64,000 nucleotides of DNA from Anaerosporobacter faecicola. GTDB lineage: Bacteria > Bacillota > Clostridia > Lachnospirales > Lachnospiraceae. The stretch is from positions 186,001-250,000 of the forward strand of contig NZ_JAAQRO010000052.1 of the NCBI RefSeq assembly GCF_012070565.1. Reading direction: 5' to 3'. The translations under genes and the position numbers were made by a program. The notes beneath the pieces are model-generated. The model had not been told where the DNA came from. It saw only the letters and a list, made by a program, of their open reading frames with translations, and searched no databases. Positions within the stretch are counted from its first letter, which is position 1. Each line of letters starts with the position of its first letter. Of the stretch, positions 50,822-61,832 are shown piece by piece.

Positions 50822-51769
50822 TTAACAATACGAACAGATCAAGGACATCGTTCCTTCCAGTGTAAAATCACCATATCCGGTTGGCAATATGAAATGTGTT
50901 CCTTTCTTAATTGTTACTCCATCTATCATACCTTTTCCATCAATAACACTATAAATTAAAAAGCGCTTATCTTGTGGCATTGTGATATTACCATGTACAT
51001 CTTGCTTCTCTACTGTATAGTACTTGCAGGTAACAAGCATTTCTCGATCCATTGCCTGACCTTGTTTGATTTCTCGTTTTGTTACCGCTGCGGATTCTTC
51101 AAATGGGGCTTGAATCACGTCAATACTTTTCTCAATATGTAATTCTCTTGGTTTTCCATTTGTTAACCTTCCATAATCATATACTCGATAGGTTATATCA
51201 CTATTTTGCTGCGTTTCCAGTATTAAAGTTCCACCTTTAATGGCGTGTACTGTTCCTGGATTGATCTGAAAGAAATCCCCCTTCTTAATTGGAATTGTCC
51301 GAATGAATGCTTCGAATCTTCCCTCATGGATCATCTGCGCAACTTCTTCTTTGTTCTTTGCATGATGTCCGATTACAATAGAAGCATCTTGATCACAATC
51401 TAATATGTACCAGCATTCCATTTTTCCAAAAGAACCATTTTCCTTCTGCTTGGCATATTCATCATCAGGATGGACTTGTATACTTAAATCCTGTTTTGCA
51501 TCAATAATCTTAACAAGCAATGGGAATCGTTCCCCCTCCATATCACCAAACAGCTCTCGATGTTCCTTCCACAACCTAGAAAGTGTTTGCCCCTGATATG
51601 CGCCACATGCAACAAGGCAATCACCATGATCATGGGCACTTACTGCCCAACATTCACCCGTGTGTTCACTTGGAATGGCATAATGATAATCATCTCGTAA
51701 TCTTGTTCCTCCCCATAAAACCTCTTTCATAACAGGTTCAAGAAATAGGATTTGTTCTGTCTGTTTCAT
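50822..51769 (-). CDS. manA: Mannose-6-phosphate isomerase, class I
   Basis: A 315-residue zinc enzyme that interconverts mannose 6-phosphate and fructose 6-phosphate. Recognisable cupin and metal blocks are LVKIIDAKQDLSIQVHPDDEYA, KMECWYILD, FFQINPGTVHAIKGG and YRVYDYGR. The length matches the short Firmicute class. The ATG lies three bases after the stop of the ROK kinase gene, whose end carries the ribosome site, so the two are translationally linked. The pair would channel mannose and fructose into glycolysis. Confidence 0.93.
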   Translation of the reverse strand: MKQTEQILFLEPVMKEVLWGGTRLRDDYHYAIPSEHTGECWAVSAHDHGDCLVACGAYQGQTLSRLWKEHRELFGDMEGERFPLLVKIIDAKQDLSIQVHPDDEYAKQKENGSFGKMECWYILDCDQDASIVIGHHAKNKEEVAQMIHEGRFEAFIRTIPIKKGDFFQINPGTVHAIKGGTLILETQQNSDITYRVYDYGRLTNGKPRELHIEKSIDVIQAPFEESAAVTKREIKQGQAMDREMLVTCKYYTVEKQDVHGNITMPQDKRFLIYSVIDGKGMIDGVTIKKGTHFILPTGYGDFTLEGTMSLICSYC

Positions 51770-51772
51770 CTA

Positions 51773-52660
51773 CTATTCACACTCCTTTTCCTTGGTTATC
51801 TCATCTACTGCTAATTTAATACACCCTAATATTCCTTGGTTATCATTTAGTTGTGGAAAAACAATATAATGTGCAAGATCATCTGTCTGTTTTGTACATA
51901 TATATCCGTTCAATTGTCGTTTTACTTCTTCTCTTATAATTGGCATCAACTGTTCCTGATGCATCACTCCCCCACCAAGTATAATTCTCTCTGGTGATAA
52001 CGTAAGTATATAATTAACCAATGCTTGGGCGATATAGAAGCCTGTTATCTCCCAAACTTCTTTTTGGTCTGCTAATTCCATTGCTTTTTTCCCATATCTA
52101 GCTTCAATCGCTGGTCCAGATGCCAACCCCTCCATACATGACCCATGATATGGACAACAACCCTGAAACGTATCCTCTGGATGTTTTGCTAACAGGATAT
52201 GTCCAGCTTCTGGATGAAGCATTCCGTGTAGTGGTTTACCATTGATCAGTACCCCTACTCCTACTCCCGTTCCAATTGTTATGTATATGCTATTCTTAAC
52301 GTCCTTGGAATTCCCCCAAGTTGCTTCACCAATAGCAGATGCATTCACATCCGTATCAAATCCAATGGGTACGTGCAGTTCTTTTTTCATTGCCCCAACG
52401 ATATCAAAGTTCCTCCAAGCTAATTTCGGCGTTGAAGTGATATAACCATATGTAGAAGAATTCTTATTCAAATCAATTGGACCAAAACAACCAATTCCTA
52501 ATGCGTCAATCTTTTGTTCCTTAAAATATTGAATTAACTCTGGCATTGTTTCCTTTGGTGTTTTGGTTGGAATGGATTTCCGATCTAGGATTTCTCCCTG
52601 TTCGGTTCCAATCGCTACTACCATCTTGGTTCCACCCGCTTCTAATGCACCTATTCTCAT
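51773..52660 (-). CDS. ROK family fructokinase
   Basis: A 295-residue sugar kinase of the ROK family. ATP-binding GALEAGGTKMVVAIG, the catalytic aspartate block GFDTDVNASAIGEA, TIGTGVGVGVLINGK and the zinc-binding segment HPEDTFQGCCPYHGSCMEGL match ScrK/GmuE-type fructokinases. It most likely phosphorylates fructose, possibly mannose as well. Start: ATG at 52660 eight bases after GGAGG; the longer frame begins with TTG. It heads the operon with manA, behind a very AT-rich promoter region (52680-52800) containing a TATAAT at about 52693. Confidence 0.9.
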   Translation of the reverse strand: MRIGALEAGGTKMVVAIGTEQGEILDRKSIPTKTPKETMPELIQYFKEQKIDALGIGCFGPIDLNKNSSTYGYITSTPKLAWRNFDIVGAMKKELHVPIGFDTDVNASAIGEATWGNSKDVKNSIYITIGTGVGVGVLINGKPLHGMLHPEAGHILLAKHPEDTFQGCCPYHGSCMEGLASGPAIEARYGKKAMELADQKEVWEITGFYIAQALVNYILTLSPERIILGGGVMHQEQLMPIIREEVKRQLNGYICTKQTDDLAHYIVFPQLNDNQGILGCIKLAVDEITKEKECE

Positions 52661-52816
52661 ATTCTTTTCCTCCAATTATGAACAATACTGTATTATAATC
52701 TATTATTAAATAAATATATTTTATTAATTTATTTTAAGCTAATATTTAATTATTTTCAAGCTAATTATATTATTAATTTTCTCACCTCTTTTAAATCAAA
52801 CTACTTATTGGTGTGC

Positions 52817-52854
52817 AAAAAAAGAAAACGTCTGTCTTTCAAACAAACGTTTTC
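52817..52854 (-). terminator. Intrinsic terminator of trpB
   Basis: GAAAACGT pairs with ACGTTTTC around a 15-base loop, followed on the minus strand by seven T. It lies 16 bases after the trpB stop codon. Confidence 0.8.
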
Positions 52855-52869
52855 CTATTTTGAATTGTA

Positions 52870-54084
52870 TTATAAGAACTGTTCTCCCGTTCCATAATGT
52901 TCTACTACATAATCAATATCCTTGTCTCCACGACCACTTAAGCATACAAGAATAGAACCTTGTTTCATCTCCTGTGCTTTTCGAATGGCATATGCAACTG
53001 CATGCGAACTTTCAATGGCAGGAATGATTCCTTCTAATCTGGATAATTGGAAGAATGCTGACATTGCTTCTTCATCTGTCGCAGTTGTATATTGTACTCG
53101 TCCAAGATCATGGAGGAAAGCATGCTCTGGACCAACGGATGGATAATCAAGTCCACTGGCAATGGAGTATACAGGAGCTGGATTTCCATCTTTGTCCTTT
53201 AACATAATACTCTCAAAACCATGCATAACTCCCTTTTCTCCATATGTCATGGAAGCCGCATGATCACCTAGTTTTGGACCTCGTCCAAGTGGTTCTACAC
53301 CAACGATATCAACTGGTTCTTCAAGGAATGGAATGAACATACCAGCAGAATTACTTCCTCCTCCAACACAGGCAGTAACCACATCTGGTAAGAATCCTGT
53401 CATCTCTTTAAATTGGTCTTTTGCTTCATATCCAACAACAGATTGGAAATCACGTACCATTAATGGAAATGGATGTGGTCCTAAAACGGAGCCGATACAA
53501 TAGATGGAATCTTTATAATTTTTTGCATAAGATTCGAATGCAGAATCCACCGCTTCTTTTAAAGTCTTAAGTCCTGATGTTACTGGCACTACTTTTGCTC
53601 CAAGAATCTTCATTCTTGTAACATTAGGTGCTTGTTTTGCAATATCGACTTCGCCCATATGTATCTCACATTCCAAACCAAAGAATGCTGCTGCCGTTGC
53701 TAAAGCAACACCATGTTGCCCTGCCCCTGTTTCAGCAATCAGACGTTTCTTACCCATGTATTTGGCTAATAAGCCTTCTCCCATACAATGATTTAATTTA
53801 TGTGCACCCGTATGATTCAAATCTTCTCTCTTAAGATAGATCTGACAATTTCCATACTTTCTTGAAAGTCGTTCACAATGGTATACTGGCGTTGGTCTGC
53901 CTTGGAATTCTTTTCGAATTCTTCTTAATTCATTGATAAACTGGGATGAATGACAGATGGTTTGATAAGCATCATTGATTTCTTCAAATGCAGGTTTTAA
54001 TTCATCCGATAGATAAGCTCCACCATATGGCCCAAATCGTCCAGTTTTATCTGGATAATTCTTTAGGTATGTTCTATAATCCAT
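52870..54084 (-). CDS. trpB: Tryptophan synthase beta subunit, stand-alone
   Basis: A 404-residue pyridoxal-phosphate enzyme that joins indole and serine to give tryptophan. The PLP lysine motif HTGAHKLNH (usually HTGAHKINN), catalytic glutamate in AETGAGQHG, the phosphate loop [10 protein letters not shown] and the C-terminal SGRGDKD are present. No trpA or other trp gene is adjacent, and a terminator follows at once, so the gene is expressed alone. It may salvage indole or serve elsewhere-encoded TrpA. Start: ATG after GAGGAG. No leader attenuator was seen. Confidence 0.93.
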   Translation of the reverse strand: MDYRTYLKNYPDKTGRFGPYGGAYLSDELKPAFEEINDAYQTICHSSQFINELRRIRKEFQGRPTPVYHCERLSRKYGNCQIYLKREDLNHTGAHKLNHCMGEGLLAKYMGKKRLIAETGAGQHGVALATAAAFFGLECEIHMGEVDIAKQAPNVTRMKILGAKVVPVTSGLKTLKEAVDSAFESYAKNYKDSIYCIGSVLGPHPFPLMVRDFQSVVGYEAKDQFKEMTGFLPDVVTACVGGGSNSAGMFIPFLEEPVDIVGVEPLGRGPKLGDHAASMTYGEKGVMHGFESIMLKDKDGNPAPVYSIASGLDYPSVGPEHAFLHDLGRVQYTTATDEEAMSAFFQLSRLEGIIPAIESSHAVAYAIRKAQEMKQGSILVCLSGRGDKDIDYVVEHYGTGEQFL

Positions 54085-54200
54085 AATCTCCTCTTTTCTG
54101 CGTAACCTTGCGTGGCTTAGCGCATCGCTTTAATGTTTTAAATCAATAAACTAATTGTAGCATATTATTTGCAGTAACGTCAATATGAAACTCTGGGTAT

Positions 54201-55934
54201 CTAATCCAGTTCCTCTTGCAGTATTTTTTTATTTGCAAAACGCTTGGAACGAAATTTGTCTTCATACATCGCATTATCTGCTCGTACAAACAGTTCTTCA
54301 AAAGAATGATCCATCTTATCATCCCAAACTGCGATTCCTTTTGCAATACTGATATATTCTTCTTCTTTTCTCTTTAGATTTTCTTCCTCGATTAAAAGAT
54401 CCAACTCTTCCAAAAGATTTTCTTTCTTGTTAAGATCAGTTCCTTCTAAGACTACCGAGAATTCATCTCCACCAATACGATATACACAGCTATGTGCAAA
54501 TACTTCTTCCAACAACTTGCATACTTTTATAATCAACTGATCTCCATACTTGTGTCCTAAAACATCATTCGTACGTTTCAAATGATTAATATCCACCACC
54601 ATGATACCCGCAACTTCATGACGCAAAAGCTTTTTCTCCAATCCTGTTACATATTCATTGAAGGCGGTACGATTCCTACAGCCTGTCATAACATCTGTGA
54701 ATGCTAATTCTCTGTAAACCTCCATACGCATATTCTTGGAATAGATACCTTTAATAGCCGAAGCAGAGTAAAAATACTGAAAGATAATATAGATGATAAA
54801 ACACGTTTTTCCAAACATCGTCTGTTTAAAGATACCAAAATAACTACAGATTACATCTGCTGAACCACCAATCCCTAACAAGATTGGTGCTAATAGAATC
54901 TGATACCTTGCTTTTCTTGGACGTTTCGATGCCTCATAAAGTGAACATATCACCGCAACAATAGCATCAATTATGATCAGGATTTCAATAGAAAATACAT
55001 GATCGTAATAGTCCTTACTCCTAAAAAATTGTTGGTAAGTCATCACCACAATAAAAGCAAAGTTGGACAAACCAACAAGATGCATAATCATTTTACACTT
55101 ACATTTCATATCATAGGCAATGTAAAAAAGTACCGCTCCTAACATACTAAGCAAAAGAACGATATCAAGACAATTATTAAACGTTGGATACGGTACATAA
55201 AAGTTCTGTACTCGAAAATCAATAAAACACCAAAAACCACAGGAAATTGCCAACCCCGAAAAGATCAACAACTGATTTCTGGCAACTTTGTTCGTTGGAT
55301 TAATCAATGCTGTCATCAAACTAATAAAACCTACTCCAATAATAAGAATCGATACGATTACATTCCATACATTATTTCGAATATTCTTTAAAACAACGTC
55401 GATCTTATCCCCTGACTGGAGATTACTCATAAATACACCATATGTACTGTTGACATGGTTATTATACACATTGGATAACTCCATCGTAATCGTATCTTCT
55501 GGGGTTATCCCTTTTGATCGAAAAAATCCCCATTGGTTTCCTGCAGAATGCGAGAATTCTGGAAAAGTCCCCTCTTGTCCATATTCATATACTTGCTCCT
55601 CATTCACACTGATTCGAATCTTCATGTTATCAATTCGCAAGATCACATCGTCTCCTGCCGGAATCTCTCTTGTAAAATGCCCTGTTATCACTACTTTATT
55701 GTAGCCAGATAATTTCTTTAATGTATTGTTATGAAGTGGATACGATGTGTTTCCCTCATTCACCGTATAGGTTCCCTCCATTAACAATTTCTTCGTCGTA
55801 CTTTTTTGGTGATACTTATTGTCCTGCGTAAATGCATATACAATCCCAATCCCCGCAATTAAGATTGTACCAAACACAAGAAGCAGATAGAATATCCCAA
55901 ATTTACTTCCTCTTGCCTGTGTTTCTTTATTCAT
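54201..55934 (-). CDS. Diguanylate cyclase with seven-helix receptor-like N-terminus
   Basis: A 577-residue membrane protein that should make cyclic di-GMP. A signal-anchor helix (about 12-34) leads to an extracytoplasmic beta domain (about 40-185), then about seven transmembrane helices (190-395), an arrangement like 7TMR-DISM receptors. The cytoplasmic GGDEF domain (about 410-570) has an intact active site, RIGGDEFSVVL with GGDEF at 488-492, and the substrate-binding NHLKRTNDVLGHKYGD. No RxxD inhibitory site precedes GGDEF. Start: ATG after AGAGGAAGGG. Its likely counterpart is the EAL protein at 7598-10468. Confidence 0.92.
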   Translation of the reverse strand: MNKETQARGSKFGIFYLLLVFGTILIAGIGIVYAFTQDNKYHQKSTTKKLLMEGTYTVNEGNTSYPLHNNTLKKLSGYNKVVITGHFTREIPAGDDVILRIDNMKIRISVNEEQVYEYGQEGTFPEFSHSAGNQWGFFRSKGITPEDTITMELSNVYNNHVNSTYGVFMSNLQSGDKIDVVLKNIRNNVWNVIVSILIIGVGFISLMTALINPTNKVARNQLLIFSGLAISCGFWCFIDFRVQNFYVPYPTFNNCLDIVLLLSMLGAVLFYIAYDMKCKCKMIMHLVGLSNFAFIVVMTYQQFFRSKDYYDHVFSIEILIIIDAIVAVICSLYEASKRPRKARYQILLAPILLGIGGSADVICSYFGIFKQTMFGKTCFIIYIIFQYFYSASAIKGIYSKNMRMEVYRELAFTDVMTGCRNRTAFNEYVTGLEKKLLRHEVAGIMVVDINHLKRTNDVLGHKYGDQLIIKVCKLLEEVFAHSCVYRIGGDEFSVVLEGTDLNKKENLLEELDLLIEEENLKRKEEEYISIAKGIAVWDDKMDHSFEELFVRADNAMYEDKFRSKRFANKKILQEELD

Positions 55935-55972
55935 TTTCCCTTCCTCTCTTTGTTTGCCTCTCCACTAGTTTC

Positions 55973-55997
55973 TGTATACAACAAATAATTGTATACA
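55973..55997 (-). promoter_or_regulatory. TTGTATACA inverted pair upstream of the diguanylate cyclase gene
   Basis: TGTATACAA and TTGTATACA face each other across 7 bases, 39-63 bases before the start codon. It overlaps possible promoter elements and may be an operator; no regulator is indicated. Confidence 0.35.
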
Positions 55998-56005
55998 AAA
56001 TAATT

Positions 56006-56839
56006 CTACATCAGAACTTCAGGAAATAATAGTACTTTTTTTAGTACTTCCTGCTCTTGTTCTTTCTCCATAAATCGGTAGAACGCACTGTATGCATCAC
56101 CACATACGGTAGTAAGTTGAACTTTTTTTGTTTCATAAGTTTCACCCGCCTGCAGGACGACGATATATTCATTCTTTCTATTATTACTATATACCTGTAT
56201 CCCATAGCGTTCTTCCTGTTTACGAATCTGCATATACCAGGAATCCACCTCTTGTACCTGTGCTGCAATGCATATACCAAGTTTGCAATCCTCCATGATG
56301 CCAACTACGAATTCTTCTTCCTGCTTTGTCTGCTCTTGTACTCCTTGTATATATTGAATACCATATTGACTCCAGTAGGTGTGATTCTTTACCTTTTTCT
56401 TTTTTCCTGTTGTACAACACACACGATGCAGTTTATATTTTATTTCCATGTTCTCTCCCGAAACCATCGGCCAATCACATATAGAAGCTGCTGCTATATT
56501 TTCCATGATATATGGTTTATTGCTATTATTACTTATTTTCATGGAAACCCAAACAACTTTTCCCTCATCTTCAACACTCACCTGATGTATGATCTCTATT
56601 TGATATTTCCTCAACGTTGTAATAATGGTACGTCGATTTTCCTGAACTTTCGTGTACTGTTCACAAAAAGTAAACCCTTCTTCCGAAACCAAGGGTTGTA
56701 TGCTCCATTTTTCTTCTATGACAACTTGCTCCTCCATTCCTTCTGGTAGCAAACTAAAGCCGATCTTGTCCTGATTATAATCATAGACATACAGCAAGAT
56801 CATGTCACCAACCTTGTATTTTGATAATAACTGTTTCAT
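56006..56839 (-). CDS. Hypothetical beta-rich protein, faint similarity to GH36 N-terminal domain
   Basis: A 277-residue soluble protein without signal peptide. Predicted strands dominate, and the end (YIVVLQAGETYETKKVQLTTVCGDAYSAFYRFM) recalls the beta-supersandwich N-terminal domain of family 36 alpha-galactosidases, where a similar stretch precedes the catalytic barrel. No catalytic barrel follows here: the frame stops at 56006 and the diguanylate cyclase gene begins. It may be an independent carbohydrate-related protein or an unrelated beta protein. Start: ATG after AGGAGG. It is on the same strand as the cyclase gene, about 70 bases upstream. Confidence 0.6.
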   Translation of the reverse strand: MKQLLSKYKVGDMILLYVYDYNQDKIGFSLLPEGMEEQVVIEEKWSIQPLVSEEGFTFCEQYTKVQENRRTIITTLRKYQIEIIHQVSVEDEGKVVWVSMKISNNSNKPYIMENIAAASICDWPMVSGENMEIKYKLHRVCCTTGKKKKVKNHTYWSQYGIQYIQGVQEQTKQEEEFVVGIMEDCKLGICIAAQVQEVDSWYMQIRKQEERYGIQVYSNNRKNEYIVVLQAGETYETKKVQLTTVCGDAYSAFYRFMEKEQEQEVLKKVLLFPEVLM

Positions 56840-57036
56840 CTAAAAACCTCCTACGTCCTCTTATTGTCTCGGTGATCTATATTCTCACTCTCACCTATTT
56901 CTACCGTATTCCCTACACTGTTCTCTACACACAATTGCCAGTAAAATACGCACAAATGTATTATATGCATAATTTACCTTTTTATTCCTATAGCATTTGG
57001 TCCCGATAATATTGGTCCGAAACTACATACAAGTAG

Positions 57037-57082
57037 AAAAAGCTCCCCTCATAACAAACTTTCAATTTGCTATAAGGGAAGC
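57037..57082 (-). terminator. Intrinsic terminator of the SGNH hydrolase gene
   Basis: GCTCCCCTCATAACAAA pairs imperfectly with TTTGCTATAAGGGAAGC around a short loop, followed by five T on the minus strand. Confidence 0.8.
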
Positions 57083-57110
57083 CCTTTATACACGCCTATG
57101 AACACTAACT

Positions 57111-57779
57111 TTATAAATACAATTTCATTCCTTCATAAATTCCTTTTGCTAAAACCTGTGCACCTTTTGCGTTCGGATGCAACCCATCTTCTTGATACAA
57201 CGTTTCTAATGGTTGTTCTTGATAATTTCGGAATATATCATATGCAGAAAGTAAATGCATATTGGTATTCTTGTGAACCAATTCTTCATAATGAGGGAAT
57301 AATCGATCAAGATATTTCTGTTGGTGCTTTCTCCATATGCAGTTCATAATCGGAACTGGCTTTACTACGAAGATTACTGAGTCCGCATTTGCTTTTCGGA
57401 TGGCATCTACAATCTTCTGCATTGACTCTGTAAATTGTGGTTCATAATCCGTTAAGATGTTACATGGATCTTGTCCCTCTTCTACATCATATCGTCCATC
57501 CTGTGCATCGTTAGTACCTAACATCAAGATATAGATATCCCCAGCTAATTCTAACGCTTCAAAATATCTTGGTTGTTTTGGATATGGGAAACCAACAGTT
57601 CTTCCATCTGCTAATGTAGTATTCGTTGCACAGCTACAAGTTACCCCTTTATTATACACTTCATAGCAATCCCCCAAATACTCCTGCAAGATAGAGGGAT
57701 AATATAAAGAAGCATCATCCCCTAAACCAAATCCTTCTGTTATACTATCGCCCATACAAACAACTTTTTGCTTATTCAT
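57111..57779 (-). CDS. SGNH/GDSL family hydrolase
   Basis: A 222-residue hydrolase of the SGNH superfamily without a signal peptide, so it probably acts in the cytoplasm. The catalytic serine is in CMGDSITEGFG, the conserved Gly/Asn block is MLGTNDAQDG and the Asp/His pair is DGLHPNAKG. Substrates in this family include acyl esters, acetylated sugars and lipids; none can be chosen here. Start: ATG after GGGAGG. RNase H1 lies about 60 bases upstream on the same strand and may share its transcript. Confidence 0.9.
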   Translation of the reverse strand: MNKQKVVCMGDSITEGFGLGDDASLYYPSILQEYLGDCYEVYNKGVTCSCATNTTLADGRTVGFPYPKQPRYFEALELAGDIYILMLGTNDAQDGRYDVEEGQDPCNILTDYEPQFTESMQKIVDAIRKANADSVIFVVKPVPIMNCIWRKHQQKYLDRLFPHYEELVHKNTNMHLLSAYDIFRNYQEQPLETLYQEDGLHPNAKGAQVLAKGIYEGMKLYL

Positions 57780-57842
57780 CTCACTACCTCCCTTATCCCT
57801 TCAACGTAAGAACAATACAAAATTGTAATCCTATCAATTCCC

Positions 57843-58442
57843 TTACATTCCAAGTGCCTTTTTCGCCAAACGATCCACTCGTTCGTTCAATTCAACTCCT
57901 GTATGCGCTGCTACCTTATGAAAGTTCACATGAAGTACTTGCTTCATCTTCTGGTATGCGTCACGATACGCTTGGGTACCTTCTTTTTTTGCTTGCCATG
58001 CTCCCGTACACCATTTTTCGATTCCTTCATAATCATAATACAAATCAAGTTCTTTAATCTGATTGTTGACACACAACTCCATCATTTTCCGTGCTCCAAG
58101 AATCTCGCCCGCTACATTTCTCATATCTGCAAGGGAAGCATCTGTTCCTTTTTCACTGTATTCCTGTTCTTTTCCACGAAACCTTATAATTGCACCATAA
58201 CTATATTCTTTTGTGTGTACGTTATAGCTACCATCCACATAAGCAATGGCACGGTCCTCTTCGGCAACTGGTGGACGGTTGACTGCTTTCTCACCAGTAA
58301 CATAATCGATTGCTTCCTCTTTGGTGGGAAAACTCTTATACTCCGCACCACTAAAGCCGCTGATCTGCTTTTGACATTCTGCCCAGGTAAGAAATACTCC
58401 CGTTTTTCTCCCTTTACGAACTGCATAAAATTTACTTGGCAT
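57843..58442 (-). CDS. rnhA: Ribonuclease H1 with viroplasmin-type N-terminal domain
   Basis: A 199-residue RNase H that cuts RNA in RNA-DNA hybrids. Residues 1 to about 45 form the caulimovirus viroplasmin/hybrid-binding domain (KFYAVRKGRKTGVFLTWAEC). The RNase H domain follows with the DEDD catalytic set: AYVDGSYN, VAGEILGA, LYYDYEGIEKW and the final NERVDRLAKKAL with HTGVEL. This two-domain type is common in Firmicutes. Start: ATG after AGGAG. Confidence 0.93.
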   Translation of the reverse strand: MPSKFYAVRKGRKTGVFLTWAECQKQISGFSGAEYKSFPTKEEAIDYVTGEKAVNRPPVAEEDRAIAYVDGSYNVHTKEYSYGAIIRFRGKEQEYSEKGTDASLADMRNVAGEILGARKMMELCVNNQIKELDLYYDYEGIEKWCTGAWQAKKEGTQAYRDAYQKMKQVLHVNFHKVAAHTGVELNERVDRLAKKALGM

Positions 58443-58642
58443 ATTGTTGCTCCTGTTCTTTCTGTTTCTTCATTTCTGCTTGTCATCCTAACATTATCTT
58501 TCAAGCAAGTCAATAACCGTTCCAAGCCAAGATACCGAATTAATCTAATGCTTAAAATACCTACCTTAAGAAGGAATTTTTCATTCCCCTAAGACGCTGC
58601 AACCTATAATTGGCATCAAAATGATTACACAGACTATCGTTG

Positions 58643-59677
58643 TTATACAGCATTTGATATTCCAATAAATACCCATGACAAAAGAAGGACTAGATTACCA
58701 CGCAATAAGATAGCCTTACCTTTATTGGCTCCCTTCCATTCCTGGCAACGAATCCCCCATAGATTACTGATTAACAATGCCAAAGCATTGAACAAGATCC
58801 AACCAGTAACAGAACCCATATCACCAAGCAATAAGGTAGAAATCCCATAACTTGCTAAAGCTGCAAACCATACAATACTCGTTATGAATAACACGATCAC
58901 ACGTTTTCCTGAGCCCTGCTTTGTATAACTGTTCCATGTTTTCTTCTTTGTCAGCTCTATACAGCAGTAGAGCATACTTGCGATTGCTCCCCCACATAGA
59001 ACGAATAACCACTGAATCGCACTGGCACCAATTTCTCCAAACCCATCTTTCATGATTGCATCACCAATAGGACTTGCAAAATCAAAACCAATATTCATAG
59101 CACCAGAACCCAAACCTGATAACATCGCAAGTATTAATCCAATCTTAGCTTTCCCTTTTTGTGTATTGTCTCCATCCATTTTTCCATTCTCTTGCTGCTC
59201 TTTCGTCTTAACGATACCTGCTTTGGTAATCAGGGCAATTCCTCCTAATGTTACAACCATACCGATACCAAGCAAGACAAGACTCATCATCTCTGGCTTA
59301 TTCTTCATTGTAATTAACGGAACGATGGAACCCACAACTGCTGAAATCCCCATGGATAACCCATATACCAAAGAGATTCCTATATATGTAACTGCTTTAC
59401 TAAACCCGATTGCTGAAATTCCCCATAGAGTGCCACATAAGACGGGAATCCAGACATGTTTTGTCTCTGCATTACCAATATACTGTAAGAATCCCGGTAC
59501 TTGATATACTGCCCACCCCAGTGGTACTAGTATGCAAAATAAGGAATAGATTCCCCAGAATGCTTCCCATGTATACGGTTTATAATCCTTATATCCTAAA
59601 CCAAAACTGCCTTGACATAATCCTGCAAAAAGCAAGACCGCAAATCCTACTACAATACTATTCGATCCTAAACTCAT
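58643..59677 (-). CDS. RhaT-family sugar:proton symporter-like membrane protein
   Basis: A 344-residue membrane protein with about ten helices, of the L-rhamnose/proton symporter (RhaT, DMT superfamily) family. The N-terminus GLCQGSFGLGYKDYKPYTWE, the SAIGFSKAVTYIGISLVYG helix and FDFASPIGD are characteristic. It lies downstream of a GH51 arabinofuranosidase on the same strand and may bring in L-arabinose, rhamnose or another sugar released outside; substrate choice is inference. The gap of about 290 bases to the GH51 gene contains a terminator, so it has its own promoter. Ribosome site: AAAGG nine bases before ATG. Confidence 0.85.
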   Translation of the reverse strand: MSLGSNSIVVGFAVLLFAGLCQGSFGLGYKDYKPYTWEAFWGIYSLFCILVPLGWAVYQVPGFLQYIGNAETKHVWIPVLCGTLWGISAIGFSKAVTYIGISLVYGLSMGISAVVGSIVPLITMKNKPEMMSLVLLGIGMVVTLGGIALITKAGIVKTKEQQENGKMDGDNTQKGKAKIGLILAMLSGLGSGAMNIGFDFASPIGDAIMKDGFGEIGASAIQWLFVLCGGAIASMLYCCIELTKKKTWNSYTKQGSGKRVIVLFITSIVWFAALASYGISTLLLGDMGSVTGWILFNALALLISNLWGIRCQEWKGANKGKAILLRGNLVLLLSWVFIGISNAV

Positions 59678-59893
59678 CTTCTTCTGCCTTTCTAGTCTGT
59701 AAACTCTAGCTTCTTGAAAAAACCAGGTAGTATTGTAACACTAATTGTTGAATTAATATACAGTCATAATTAGATGATTACCACATCAAATATGTTACAC
59801 CTAATATCCTATCTTTTATTTCTATTAAGAAATAATCTCCTTATACTATTCTTGTAATGTATCATGCAATATTAGAAGGCTGAACAATTATAC

Positions 59894-59937
59894 AAAAAAG
59901 CCCTCTCATGCATGAAAGCTAGCATGAAAGAGCTTTG
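59894..59937 (-). terminator. Intrinsic terminator of the GH51 gene
   Basis: AAAGCCCTCTCATGC pairs with GCATGAAAGAGCTTT around a 10-base loop with two mismatches; six A on the left give a T run on the minus strand. Confidence 0.8.
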
Positions 59938-59963
59938 TAATTCCTTCTTATGTACTTGTTTCT

Positions 59964-61541
<1,578 letters not shown>

Positions 61542-61680
61542 CTAACCTAACTTCGTATACAAATTGACGAGACTCATCAAATGTGCTTTTTTTACACCCT
61601 AATCTGTAACATCTACGTTATTGATAACACTATTATAGAATTAAGAACTTAAATTTCCTATATACTTTTTTCCATTATTA

Positions 61681-61709
61681 TTGACTTTTTTTCCGACATA
61701 GACTAGATT
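61681..61709 (+). promoter_or_regulatory. Possible promoter of the AraC-type gene
   Basis: TTGACT (61681-61686), 17-base spacer and TAGATT (61704-61709). The whole divergent region 61467-61832 must also hold the GH51 promoter and any AraC sites; no clear operator repeat was picked out. Confidence 0.45.
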
Positions 61710-61832
61710 AATACATAGATATGAGTCATATGCGTAACTGGCAAAGACATGTGGACACCAACCAGTATACGACTCATAATATGATGGAAAAACTATAAAA
61801 CCATGCAGCTAAATGGGGAAAGGAATTGTACT

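Noticed and set aside
56057-56749. A 230-codon open frame antisense to the GH36-N-like gene
   Set aside because: It mirrors the codon use of the gene on the other strand, has no ribosome site and shows no recognisable motif.
57903-58592. A 229-codon open frame antisense to RNase H1
   Set aside because: RNase H1 on the opposite strand has all catalytic motifs; the antisense frame has none.
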